This document shows, one piece after another, positions 26,338-34,801 of a stretch of 64,000 nucleotides of DNA (position 1 is its first letter; every line of letters starts with the position of its first letter). The position numbers and the translations under genes were made by a program. Under the pieces are notes generated by a model, which saw only the letters and a list, made by a program, of their open reading frames with translations, ran no database searches and was not told the origin of the DNA. The stretch is taken from positions 61,660-125,659 of the forward strand of contig JBEKHT010000003.1 in assembly GCA_050012135.1 (NCBI GenBank), read 5' to 3'. This stretch comes from JBEKHT01 sp050012135. GTDB taxonomy: Bacteria; Chloroflexota; Anaerolineae; Anaerolineales; RBG-16-64-43.

Positions 26338-27909
26338 ATGAAAAGGCACCTCGAGATCGTCGTTGGGGTACTGGTCGTGCTGAGCACGGTGATCACCGCG
26401 TGCGCAGCCCCGGCAACACCGCAGGTCGTGCAAGTCACCCAGATCGTAACGGCTCCTCCTCAGACGGTCGTGGTGACCGCGCCGCCGCCCACAGCGGTTC
26501 CGGCAGTCTCTTACAAGGGGATAACCATCAATGTCATCACCTTCACGGGCCCGCAGATCGCCGAGCCCCTTCAGCGGCGCGCTCCCGACTTTGAGCGCAT
26601 CACGGGCGCTAAGATCAATGTCATCACCGTGCCCTTCAGCGACCTCTACGAGAAGGTCCTGACTGACGCTTCGACTGGGACGAACAGCTACGATGCCTAC
26701 GTGTTTGACCCGCAGTGGTTGGCTGACTTCGCCACCCCCGGGTACTTGTTAGACCTCTCAGACCGCGTCAAGGCCGACACGGCTTTGGACTGGAACGGCA
26801 TCGCGCCGTTCTTCCGCAACTTCAGCGCTACCTACAACGGCCACGTTTACACCATCCCGCTGGACGGCGACTTTGAGATGGTTTACTACCGCAAGGATAT
26901 CTTCGACAAGAACGGAGACAAGCCGCCGGAGACATGGGATGACTACATCGCCCTTGCGCAGAAGTACCAAGGCAAGGATATCAGTGGCGACGGCAAGCCC
27001 GATTACGGCTCCTGCATTTCCATGAAGCGCGGCGCTCAGGGATTCCAGATGTTCCCGTCGATCGCCGCTCCTTTCTTCCAGAGCAAAGGCACCGGGCAGG
27101 GCGCATTTTTCGACACATCCAACATGCAGCCGCTGTTTGGACCCAACGAGGGCATGGCCAAGGCCCTGGACATCTACAAGACCCTGTCCAAGCTCGGTCC
27201 ACCCAACCAGCTGAATATGGACGTGGGGGACACCCGGACCGCATTCATCAGCGGCCATTGCGCCCTCTCGCTTGATTGGGGCGATATCGGACCGTTGTCG
27301 GTCGACCCGTCGCAATCGACCGTCATCAACGAGGTCGGATCGGTCATCGATCCCGGCAGCAAGCAGGTCCTCGACTGGTCCACTGGAAAGCTCGTCGCTT
27401 GCGACGCGACCACTTGCCCTAATGCTGTCAACGGCGTGAACCATGCGCCCTACGCGGCCTTTGGCGGATGGTCGTTCGCGATCAACGCCAAGAGCAAGGT
27501 CGCCGATGCCGCCTTCGCCTTCGGCTCCTATATGAGCCAGCCTGCCCAGTCGAGCGTGGACGTGACGATTGGGCGCACGGGCTTCAACCCGTACCGCCTC
27601 GCGCACTTCCAGAACCTCGGCCCGTGGCTGCATTCCGGCATGAACCAGGCGATGGCTCAGGACTACCTGGGTGCCATCCAGGCCAGCCTGAATAGCCCCA
27701 ACATGGTGCTCGACCTGCGCATCCCCCAGACCCAGTACTACCAGCAGGTGGTCCTGGACACGGCGCTGGCGCAATTCCTGGCCGGCGAACTGGATGCGAA
27801 CGCAACCATGAAGCAGATCGCAGACGCTTGGAACAAGAAGACGGATGAGCTCGGGCGGGCCACGCAACTCGCGGCCTACAAGGGCTCCCTCGGTATCACC
27901 ACCAAGTAA
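26338..27909 (+). CDS. Family 1 sugar-binding lipoprotein
   Basis: 523-residue extracellular solute-binding protein (MalE/UgpB-like). ATG 26338 is preceded by AAAGGAGG. The signal peptide (KRHLEIVVGVLVVLSTVITAC) ends in a lipobox Cys near residue 22, followed by a spacer rich in Val/Pro/Thr. The mature domain begins ITINVITFTGPQIAEPLQRR with AYVFDPQWLADFA, VYTIPLDGDFEMVYYRKDIF and WSFAINAKSKVADAAFAFGS. It would bind a sugar or oligosaccharide outside the membrane and pass it to the two permeases encoded next. The energising ATPase is not encoded here. The ligand is unknown; context favours a fucose- or arabinose-like sugar or a glycoside. Confidence 0.9.
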   Translation: MKRHLEIVVGVLVVLSTVITACAAPATPQVVQVTQIVTAPPQTVVVTAPPPTAVPAVSYKGITINVITFTGPQIAEPLQRRAPDFERITGAKINVITVPFSDLYEKVLTDASTGTNSYDAYVFDPQWLADFATPGYLLDLSDRVKADTALDWNGIAPFFRNFSATYNGHVYTIPLDGDFEMVYYRKDIFDKNGDKPPETWDDYIALAQKYQGKDISGDGKPDYGSCISMKRGAQGFQMFPSIAAPFFQSKGTGQGAFFDTSNMQPLFGPNEGMAKALDIYKTLSKLGPPNQLNMDVGDTRTAFISGHCALSLDWGDIGPLSVDPSQSTVINEVGSVIDPGSKQVLDWSTGKLVACDATTCPNAVNGVNHAPYAAFGGWSFAINAKSKVADAAFAFGSYMSQPAQSSVDVTIGRTGFNPYRLAHFQNLGPWLHSGMNQAMAQDYLGAIQASLNSPNMVLDLRIPQTQYYQQVVLDTALAQFLAGELDANATMKQIADAWNKKTDELGRATQLAAYKGSLGITTK

Positions 27910-27911
27910 CC

Positions 27912-29084
27912 ATGTCTGTTGGAGACCAAACTCAAGGTTCGGCCCAAGTTGGGCCGAACCTTGAGGTCCCTGCAAGCGGGCCTGGCCTTTGGGAACGCCT
28001 GGTTGACAGGCTGGACAGGGCGGCGGGATCCGCCTTCATCCTGCCGGCTGTCCTTGTGATCCTGTGCCTGTCAATCTTCCCCCTGGTGATCTCACTGTAC
28101 ATCTCCCTCGTCCGGTTGCAGTTTGTCTCGAGCGGCATCCAGCTCACCTTTGTCGGCCTTGACAATTACGCCAAGTTGCTGGTGGGGATTGACCACGTTC
28201 ATTTCCTCGGCCAAGCGGCCCCGCCTTCGGCCATCAGCTGGATCGTGGTTGGCCTGGTGGTCGGCACCGCAGTCGTCTTGTTCGCTCGCTACTTGCGCGG
28301 GGGGCGGCTGTCCCCCGGCGGCCTGGTCGGGCGCATCATCGTGACCGTGGGTCTCTGCACCCTCGCTTGGCTCGCTGTGACCACTCTGGCCCCTGGTGGC
28401 CGGCCTGGCACGCTGATGGTGACGCTCGTATATGTCTTCGTGGACATCACGTTCCAGTACATCCTGGGACTGGGCTTGGCAATGTTGTGCGTGCAGCACC
28501 TGCCGGGACAAAGGTTTTTTCGGGTCGTTTTCCTGCTTCCGATGATGATCACCCCCGTCGGGGTTGCGTACCTCTTTCGCATGCTCGCCGACACCAGCAT
28601 TGGGCCGTTGTATCCGATCTGGAGCGCCCTCGGCCTGTCCAACACCTCTTGGGTGGAAAACGCTTGGGGAGCGCGCGCCGCGGTCATGATCGGCGACATT
28701 TGGGAGTGGACGCCGTTCATTTTCATCGTGCTGTTAGCTGCGCTCGAGAGCCAATCGATCGAACCCCTGGAGGCGGCGGTGGTGGACGGCGCCAACCGAT
28801 GGCAAATCTTCTGGGAGATCACTCTGCCGGACATCCTACCCGTCAGCACCACGGTCGTCCTGATCCGCATGATCGAAGCCTTCAAGATCATCGACTTGCC
28901 AAACGTGCTCACCAACGGGGGTCCAGGCACCGCCACGGAATCACTGACCCTGCACGCCTACACTATCTGGCGTGCCCTGGACATCGGAGGCTCGGCGGCG
29001 GTGGCGTATATTCTTCTTCTCACGAGCACCTTCTGTTGCCTTGCCTTTGCCAACCTGGTGCGCCGGCGATTCGTGGAAGGGTGA
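27912..29084 (+). CDS. Sugar ABC permease, MalF-like
   Basis: 390-residue inner-membrane permease of the CUT1 type. After a polar N-terminus of about 35 residues there are several hydrophobic segments. The EAA loop is EPLEAAVVDGANRWQIFWEI, followed by TLPDILPVS, and the GGPGTATESLTLHAY segment near the end is typical of MalF/UgpA homologues. An unusual charged stretch with ARYLRGGRLSPGG lies at about residues 118-132. The ATG at 27912 is two bases after the binding-protein stop and has no ribosome binding site; the first codons contain a perfect 35-base palindrome, so the true start could be further downstream (TTG near 28004). Confidence 0.85.
   Translation: MSVGDQTQGSAQVGPNLEVPASGPGLWERLVDRLDRAAGSAFILPAVLVILCLSIFPLVISLYISLVRLQFVSSGIQLTFVGLDNYAKLLVGIDHVHFLGQAAPPSAISWIVVGLVVGTAVVLFARYLRGGRLSPGGLVGRIIVTVGLCTLAWLAVTTLAPGGRPGTLMVTLVYVFVDITFQYILGLGLAMLCVQHLPGQRFFRVVFLLPMMITPVGVAYLFRMLADTSIGPLYPIWSALGLSNTSWVENAWGARAAVMIGDIWEWTPFIFIVLLAALESQSIEPLEAAVVDGANRWQIFWEITLPDILPVSTTVVLIRMIEAFKIIDLPNVLTNGGPGTATESLTLHAYTIWRALDIGGSAAVAYILLLTSTFCCLAFANLVRRRFVEG
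27931..27965. repeat. Perfect 35-bp palindrome at the start of the permease gene
   Basis: CTCAAGGTTCGGCCCAA (27931-27947) and TTGGGCCGAACCTTGAG (27949-27965) are exact complements around a single G. In RNA this is a 15 to 17-pair hairpin beginning 19 bases into the annotated permease frame. It may reduce permease translation relative to the binding protein or terminate or protect the upstream message. Confidence 0.85.
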
Positions 29085-29092
29085 GTCCGCAC

Positions 29093-30118
29093 ATGTTCAA
29101 GCGTCGCGGTGGGTCGGTTTCCTCCTTGTCCGGGGGTTGCGCGATATTCTCCCTATTGGCCCTTGTGATCTGGGCTCTTGCGATTCTGTTTCCGTTGTAC
29201 TGGCTGATCGTGACCTCGTTCAAGACACCCATTGAGGTTGGCAACGGCCCCTTCTACGTGCCCTTTGTGGATTTCAAGCCTACGCTCGATGCCTGGCATT
29301 ACATTTTGCTCGGGGACCTACAGCGCGATACCTTCCGTCCTTATTTGAACACCATTATCGTGTCGATCTCAAGCACGGTCCTGGCGCTGGCATTCGGTTC
29401 GACCGCCGCCTACGCCCTGACCCGCTTCACCTTCCGGCCCAAGCTGGGGGCGGTGGGTCTCTTCATCGGCTGTCTTGTCTTGGCTATCGTAGCCATTTAT
29501 CTTGGGGTGCCCTGGCTTCTCGCCGTAGCAGCGGGAACGGCTTTGTTCCTTATCTTGCTTCAAACCATTGCTCGCCGCTTCACGCGCTCGCTGGGGAACA
29601 ACGATATCGCCTTCTGGATGATCTCCCAGCGCATTCTCCCACCGGTCGCTGTGGTCATCCCGATCTATATCCTCTTCCAGCGTCTGGGGATGCTGGACAC
29701 ACGGCCCGCCCTGATCATCACCTATGTCGCCGCAAACCTGCCGATCGTGGTCTGGTTGATGCGCGACTACCTGCAGAGCGTGCCCATCGAACTTGAGGAG
29801 TGCGCGGCCATCGATGGTGCATCCCACTATCGGACGTTCTGGTCGATCGTCCTGCCTCTTTCCATGCCCGGGCTGGTGGCAACCTTTCTGTTCGTGCTGG
29901 TCTTCGCCTGGAATGAATACATGTACGCGCTGTTCCTGACGAGTGCGCATTCTCAGACTCTCCCATTGACGATCGCCGCACAGAATGCAACGCGCGGCCC
30001 GCAGTGGTGGTACATGTCCGTCTTGATTCTGATCATGATCCTCCCCGTCATCGGTATGGCCATCGCGCTCGAACGCTACATCGCGCGCGGGCTTCTGGTC
30101 GGAGCGGTCAAGGGATAG
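29093..30118 (+). CDS. Sugar ABC permease, MalG-like
   Basis: 341-residue CUT1 permease. Starts ATG 29093 (in-frame GTG 29081 also possible), just after the MalF-like gene. First membrane helix FSLLALVIWALAILFPLYWL; EAA loop PIELEECAAIDGASHYRTF followed by WSIVLPLSMPG; C-terminal LERYIARGLLVGAVKG as in MalG homologues. Two additional adjacent hydrophobic segments at residues 113-150 (GLFIGCLVLAIVAIYLGVP onwards) make it about 60 residues longer than a standard MalG, an insertion between helices 2 and 3. Confidence 0.88.
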   Translation: MFKRRGGSVSSLSGGCAIFSLLALVIWALAILFPLYWLIVTSFKTPIEVGNGPFYVPFVDFKPTLDAWHYILLGDLQRDTFRPYLNTIIVSISSTVLALAFGSTAAYALTRFTFRPKLGAVGLFIGCLVLAIVAIYLGVPWLLAVAAGTALFLILLQTIARRFTRSLGNNDIAFWMISQRILPPVAVVIPIYILFQRLGMLDTRPALIITYVAANLPIVVWLMRDYLQSVPIELEECAAIDGASHYRTFWSIVLPLSMPGLVATFLFVLVFAWNEYMYALFLTSAHSQTLPLTIAAQNATRGPQWWYMSVLILIMILPVIGMAIALERYIARGLLVGAVKG

Positions 30119-30262
30119 CGCAGCCGCCTGACCGCGGTCCTTGGGAATGCAGATCCGGCGGCAGCAGTCATTCTGTTGGAGGCGCTCAAATCCCTTCTGA
30201 AGGGGAAGGGAGAATGCAAGGTCAGCGAGTGCACTCTTTCCCCCCGAGGGCGCCGGTCCTAG

Positions 30263-31807
30263 ATGCCACATTTCATCCTGGCCCATGACCTGGGCACTAC
30301 AGGAAACAAGGCGACCTTGTTCGACGACGAGGGCCATCTGGTCGCCAGCGCCTTCGGTGCCTACGAGGTGAGCTACCCCCAGCCGACTTGGGCCGAGCAA
30401 AACGCAGAGGATTGGTGGCGCGCTGTCGTCGAAACGACGCGACAGCTGTTCAGCCACTCTCCCGTCAAGCCCAGCGAGATCGCGGTGATCAGCTTCAGCG
30501 GCCAGATGCAGGGCTGCCTGCCCGTGGACAAGGCGGGCCGTCCCTTGCGAACCTGCATCATCTGGGCCGATCAGCGGGCCGTGGCGCAAGCTGCTCAGCT
30601 GGCCGACCGGGTGGGCGAGGAACGTGTTTATCGGATCACGGGCAACCGAATCAGCCCGACCTACAGTGCCGCCAAGATCATGTGGGTGCGGGATCATGAG
30701 CCGCAGATCTTCTCGCAGACCCACAAGTTCCTACATGTCAAGGATTACATTGCCTACCGCATGAGCGGCGTCTTCGCGACCGACCGCTCCGATGCCGGCG
30801 GAATGAATCTGTATGACCTCGACCGAGGGACGTGGTCCGAGGAGATCCTTCAGGCGGCAGGCCTCGACCCGGGTCGCCTGCCGGACATCCGCAACTCAAC
30901 CGAGGTGATCGGCGAGGTTACCCGCGAGGCCGCGGCCGAGCTTGGGCTCAGGGCCGGGACCCCGGTGGTCATTGGCGGCGGCGATGGCGCAAGCGCGGCG
31001 GTGGGAGCCGGCGCGATCGCAGAAGGACGCGCCTACAACTACCTGGGTTCCTCCTCTTGGATCTCCTTCGCCTCGCCCCGGCCTATCTACGACCCTCAGC
31101 GGCGGTTTTTCAACCTAGTGCACATGGTGCCGGGCCTGTTCGCACCCTGTGGCACCATGCAGACCGCGGGCGGGTCGTACCAATGGCTGCGCCGCGAGAT
31201 TTGCCTGGCGGAAGGCCGCGAGTCGGAAGAGTCCGGCATCGATGTCTACGAGATTATGAATCAGCGAGCGGCCGAGAGCGTCGCCGGTGCTCATGGCTTG
31301 CTCTTCCTGCCCCACCTTCAAGGGGAACGCAGTCCCTATTGGAACCCTAGGGCCCGCGGTGCCTTCGTGGGGCTGCAGATCACGCACACACGAGCGGACC
31401 TGATTCGGTCTGTCCTGGAGGGGATCGCCCTGAACTTACGCACCATCCTGCAGGCGTACTTGGAGAACGGTGCCCGGATCGACGAGCTGGTGGTCATCGG
31501 CGGGGCCGCCAAGGGGCAGCAGCTGCGCCAGATTCTGGCCGACGTTTTTGACCGGCCGATCCTGCGCCCGCGCCTGCTGGATGAGGCGACGTCACTGGGA
31601 GCCGCGGTTGCCGGCGGCGTCGGGGCGGGGCTGTTCCGTGATTTCTCGGCCGTCCATCAGTTCAATGAGATCGTGGATCGCCAGGATCCCGACCCAAAGA
31701 GGGCCTTGGTCTACGAGAACCTGCACTCGACCTTTCTAGCCACCTATGAGGCCCTGGTCCCAGTCTTTGACCAGCTGGAGCGTTTGACAGAACCGGCGCA
31801 AACCTGA
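30263..31807 (+). CDS. FGGY-family carbohydrate kinase (xylulokinase-like)
   Basis: 514-residue kinase phosphorylating a ketose with ATP. It has the N-terminal phosphate-binding loop HDLGTTGNKATLFD, PTWAEQNAEDWWRAV, the central ISFSGQMQGCLPVD and WADQRA segments typical of XylB, the second ATP-domain motif YLGSSSWISF, and VIGGAAKGQQLRQILADVFD. Starts ATG 30263, 144 bases after the permease. With a FucU-like mutarotase and a FucI-family isomerase following, it probably phosphorylates the ketose produced by that isomerase; the exact sugar (fuculose, xylulose, ribulose) is not decidable from sequence. Confidence 0.9.
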   Translation: MPHFILAHDLGTTGNKATLFDDEGHLVASAFGAYEVSYPQPTWAEQNAEDWWRAVVETTRQLFSHSPVKPSEIAVISFSGQMQGCLPVDKAGRPLRTCIIWADQRAVAQAAQLADRVGEERVYRITGNRISPTYSAAKIMWVRDHEPQIFSQTHKFLHVKDYIAYRMSGVFATDRSDAGGMNLYDLDRGTWSEEILQAAGLDPGRLPDIRNSTEVIGEVTREAAAELGLRAGTPVVIGGGDGASAAVGAGAIAEGRAYNYLGSSSWISFASPRPIYDPQRRFFNLVHMVPGLFAPCGTMQTAGGSYQWLRREICLAEGRESEESGIDVYEIMNQRAAESVAGAHGLLFLPHLQGERSPYWNPRARGAFVGLQITHTRADLIRSVLEGIALNLRTILQAYLENGARIDELVVIGGAAKGQQLRQILADVFDRPILRPRLLDEATSLGAAVAGGVGAGLFRDFSAVHQFNEIVDRQDPDPKRALVYENLHSTFLATYEALVPVFDQLERLTEPAQT

Positions 31808-31853
31808 CTGGGATGAATCCCTGTCGGGGCACAGTACCATGGGAGACCAGCCT

Positions 31854-32291
31854 ATGATGAAGTATCGCCTCATCCACCCGGAACTCCTCCAGGCGCTTGC
31901 TCGATCCGGCCACGGAAGCCAGATCTTGATCGCCGATTCGAACTACCCTCACTCCACGGGAGCCCCGCCCTCGGCGGCCTGCATTCACCTCAACCTCTCC
32001 CCGGGCCTGGTCTCGGCGACCGACGTGCTTGCCGTGCTCCTCAATGCTGTCCCCGTTGAGGCGGCCCGGGTGATGGTCATGGACAACGGTCAGGAAGCAC
32101 CCATCGTCCAAGAGTTCCGCAAGCTGCTCCCGGCAGGAGTTCCCGTCGAGCCGCTGCAACGCTTCCAGTTTTACGATGCGGTCAACGTACCGCAGACTTC
32201 CGTATTGATTGCCACAGGCGAGCAACGCCTGTATGCCAACCTCCTGCTGACGGTTGGCGTGGTGACCGCCGAGGGGACGCCCAGGTTCTAG
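31854..32291 (+). CDS. fucU: RbsD/FucU-family sugar mutarotase
   Basis: 145-residue protein of the RbsD/FucU family, which speeds anomer conversion of imported sugars. Family features are IHPELLQALARSGHGSQILI with the catalytic His, ADSNYP, the MDNGQE segment and a C-terminal FQFYDAVNVPQTSVLIATGE followed by RLYANLLLTVG. Resembles FucU more than RbsD. ATG 31854 has GGGAG eight bases upstream; ATG 31839 and 31857 are alternatives. Lies directly after the FGGY kinase and before the FucI-family isomerase. Confidence 0.85.
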   Translation: MMKYRLIHPELLQALARSGHGSQILIADSNYPHSTGAPPSAACIHLNLSPGLVSATDVLAVLLNAVPVEAARVMVMDNGQEAPIVQEFRKLLPAGVPVEPLQRFQFYDAVNVPQTSVLIATGEQRLYANLLLTVGVVTAEGTPRF

Positions 32292-32888
32292 CAGGTGAGC
32301 TCAGGCCACTGCCTTGGGTCGTCTGGGTGCTGGGGGGTCGATAGCAGCGGGTCGAGGCTCTTGAACACCGAATGGGCCTGGAGGGGTTCTCAAGGGCAGT
32401 GGCCAGATCGCGAGGAAGAGCCTGGCACCTGGCATCTGCGGACAAATTGCGCATCGCCAGCTGGGAAGACACGCGGGTAGAGCCATGCAGGTCGAAGATC
32501 ATCTCATTGTTTTTCCCAGTCACCGGCGCGCGAGGCTGAGTGAACCCTGTCGGGGACTTCCGCCGGAGGTATTGGCCTGATAACTCTTACAGCCCGGTGC
32601 GCGGGTGATGGTTCCAAGGCGGGCCCACGAACCTCGAGTGTGGACAGGGCCAAACTGAGCATCCTCTTGGACCCGCTCAGGGTGTTGACGGACAGGCGGA
32701 TTCAGAGGATCATGTTGAGGTTTGGGCTGTGCGTCGAAAGGTCGCCCGGGCCACAGGTAGGTTCCCAAGATCATCGCCCTCGGCGTCAAATCATTCAGGC
32801 TTTCTCCTTCCCCCGCAGGCTGGGCCGATGGCCCATCGACTCCCTGCCGGGTAGGGAGGAAAGCGACTTCAGCAGGTAAGGAGGCCCG
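32292..32888. other. Intergenic stretch before the isomerase gene
   Basis: About 600 bases. No homologous frame recognised on either strand. Short frames such as 32640-32879 lack family resemblance. A promoter for the isomerase may lie here, but I cannot point to one with confidence. Confidence 0.35.
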
Positions 32889-34613
32889 ATGTCCACCTAC
32901 GAACTCCCCAAAATCTCCGCGCCGGTTCCCGTTGGACCCAAGGAGGCGATCCTGGTCGCCAGTGGCGACCTGCGGCTGTCGGCCAACCAGCAATGCTGGC
33001 CAGCCCAAGAGGAAATGGAGCGCCGGGTGGTCGCCGCGCTGGCTCGGGAAGGGATCACCGTCAAGCGAGGCCACGCCTATGATCCCGTAGAAAAGCACGG
33101 CTTCATCTCCAACCAGCGAATGGGCATGGACGTCTTCAAGACGATTCACCCGGAGGCCAAGCTCATCGTGGCCGAGGCGGTGTGGCAGTACAGCCACCAC
33201 GTCCTGGCCGGGTTGCGCTCGCACCGCGGCCCCATTCTGACCGTGGCCAACTGGAGCGGCCAGTGGCCAGGGCTGGTGGGGATGCTCAACCTCAACGCCT
33301 GCCTGACCAAGGCCGGGGTGCCCTACAGCACGATCTGGAGCCTGGACTTCACGGATGACTTCTTCCTGCGGGGGATCCGTCAGTGGCTGCGAGAGGGCCG
33401 CATCAGCCACGATGCCAGCCACGTCCACGATCTCGACCCCCGCGCGTTGCCGGCGGCCGAGGCCCAACTGGGCCGCGCCCTGGCGCGCCAGCTGAAATTC
33501 GAAAAGGCAATCCTCGGCACGTTCGACGAGGGCTGCATGGGGATGTACAACGGGATCCTTGAGGATGAGCTGCTCAACCCGGCCGGGATCTATAAAGAGC
33601 GGCTCAGCCAGTCCGCCCTCGTCGCTGCCATGCGCCTGGTCTCGGATGGGGAGGCCAAGAAGGTACGCCAATGGCTGGAGGGCCGCGGGATGAAGTTCAA
33701 GACCGGCAGAGATCCGGCCAAGAACCTGACGGACTCCCAGATTCTCGAACAACTTAAGATGTACATCGCCGCGGTCCGCATCGCCCACGAGTTCGGCTGC
33801 GCCGCCATCGGAATCCAGTACCAACAGGGGCTGAAGGACATGGTCCCCGCCTCGGACCTGGCGGAGGGATTGCTCAATAACCCGGACCGGCCGCCCGTCT
33901 ATCACGCCCGCACCGGCCAGCCCCTTTACCCGGGCCAAGCGCTGCCGCACTTCAACGAAGTGGACCAGGGCGCCGGCGTCGACGCGCTCGTCACCAACCG
34001 GGTCTGGACCGCCATGGGGCTGGATCCGTCCACCACACTGCACGACATCCGCTGGGGGGAGCACTACAAAGGGGACGGGGTGGACGACTTTGTGTGGCTG
34101 TTCATGATCTCCGGCGCGGTTCCGGCCTCCCACTTGGCCGGTGGCTACGCCGGGGCCGTGAGTGAGCGACAAGCTCCGATGTATTTCCGGCTGGGCGGTG
34201 GGACCATCAAGGGCGTCAGCCGACCGGGCGAAATCGTGTGGAGCCGGGTGTATGTCATGGGTGGCAAGCTGCATGCGGATCTGGGTCGAGGCACGGCGGT
34301 AGCCTTGCCACAGGAGGAGACCGAGCGGCGCTGGAGAGAGACCTCCCCTGAGTGGCCCCTCATGCATGCCGTGCTGCACGGCGTCAGCCGCGACCAGATG
34401 ATGGCGCGTCACAAAGCCAATCACATCAATGTGGCCTATGCCCCCTCGGCCGAACTGGCGGACAAGGCATTGGCGGCCAAGGCGGCCATGCTCGCGGGGA
34501 TGGGGATGGCCGTCCACCTGTGCGGCGATGCATTGAGGCCACCCAAGAAAGTTGCGGCCAGGAAATCTCCAGCGCGGAAGGCAACCAAACGGAAGACAAC
34601 CCGACGGCGCTGA
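32889..34613 (+). CDS. L-fucose/L-arabinose isomerase-family protein with basic tail
   Basis: 574-residue aldose-ketose isomerase of the FucI/AraA superfamily. The first domain has ILVASGDLRLSANQQCWPAQ and VANWSGQWPGLVGMLNLNA; the middle has GTFDEGCMGMYNGILEDELL; the probable metal-binding region HFNEVDQGAGVDALVTNRVW aligns with the ATENDSLNG region of E. coli FucI; the C-terminal domain has HKANHINVAYAP with a candidate catalytic His. The N-terminal Rossmann region differs from classical FucI, so substrate is uncertain. The last 24 residues, after DALR, are PPKKVAARKSPARK and more, 12 of 24 being Lys/Arg, which is absent from the family core. AAGGAGG precedes ATG 32889. Confidence 0.8.
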   Translation: MSTYELPKISAPVPVGPKEAILVASGDLRLSANQQCWPAQEEMERRVVAALAREGITVKRGHAYDPVEKHGFISNQRMGMDVFKTIHPEAKLIVAEAVWQYSHHVLAGLRSHRGPILTVANWSGQWPGLVGMLNLNACLTKAGVPYSTIWSLDFTDDFFLRGIRQWLREGRISHDASHVHDLDPRALPAAEAQLGRALARQLKFEKAILGTFDEGCMGMYNGILEDELLNPAGIYKERLSQSALVAAMRLVSDGEAKKVRQWLEGRGMKFKTGRDPAKNLTDSQILEQLKMYIAAVRIAHEFGCAAIGIQYQQGLKDMVPASDLAEGLLNNPDRPPVYHARTGQPLYPGQALPHFNEVDQGAGVDALVTNRVWTAMGLDPSTTLHDIRWGEHYKGDGVDDFVWLFMISGAVPASHLAGGYAGAVSERQAPMYFRLGGGTIKGVSRPGEIVWSRVYVMGGKLHADLGRGTAVALPQEETERRWRETSPEWPLMHAVLHGVSRDQMMARHKANHINVAYAPSAELADKALAAKAAMLAGMGMAVHLCGDALRPPKKVAARKSPARKATKRKTTRRR

Positions 34614-34801
34614 GGTCCCCAGCCACGGCGGAGCAATCACAGGCCTGAGGGTCGTTGGGCCTCTCCTAGGACGCCCTGTCGACGCCGGCGGATCGCGGCC
34701 TTGCGGCCGGCGCGCCATTTACGAAAGGGGGTGCCGGCAATTGTGGGCGGGTGTACCCGAGGGATGTGCGGGAGGGACGACCTCCCCCAGTGGACGTTGA
34801 G

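Noticed and set aside
32520..34718. 732-codon minus-strand frame opposite the isomerase
   Set aside because: Long overlap is tempting, but the plus strand encodes a recognisable FucI-family enzyme with a good ribosome binding site and the antisense product matches nothing I know.
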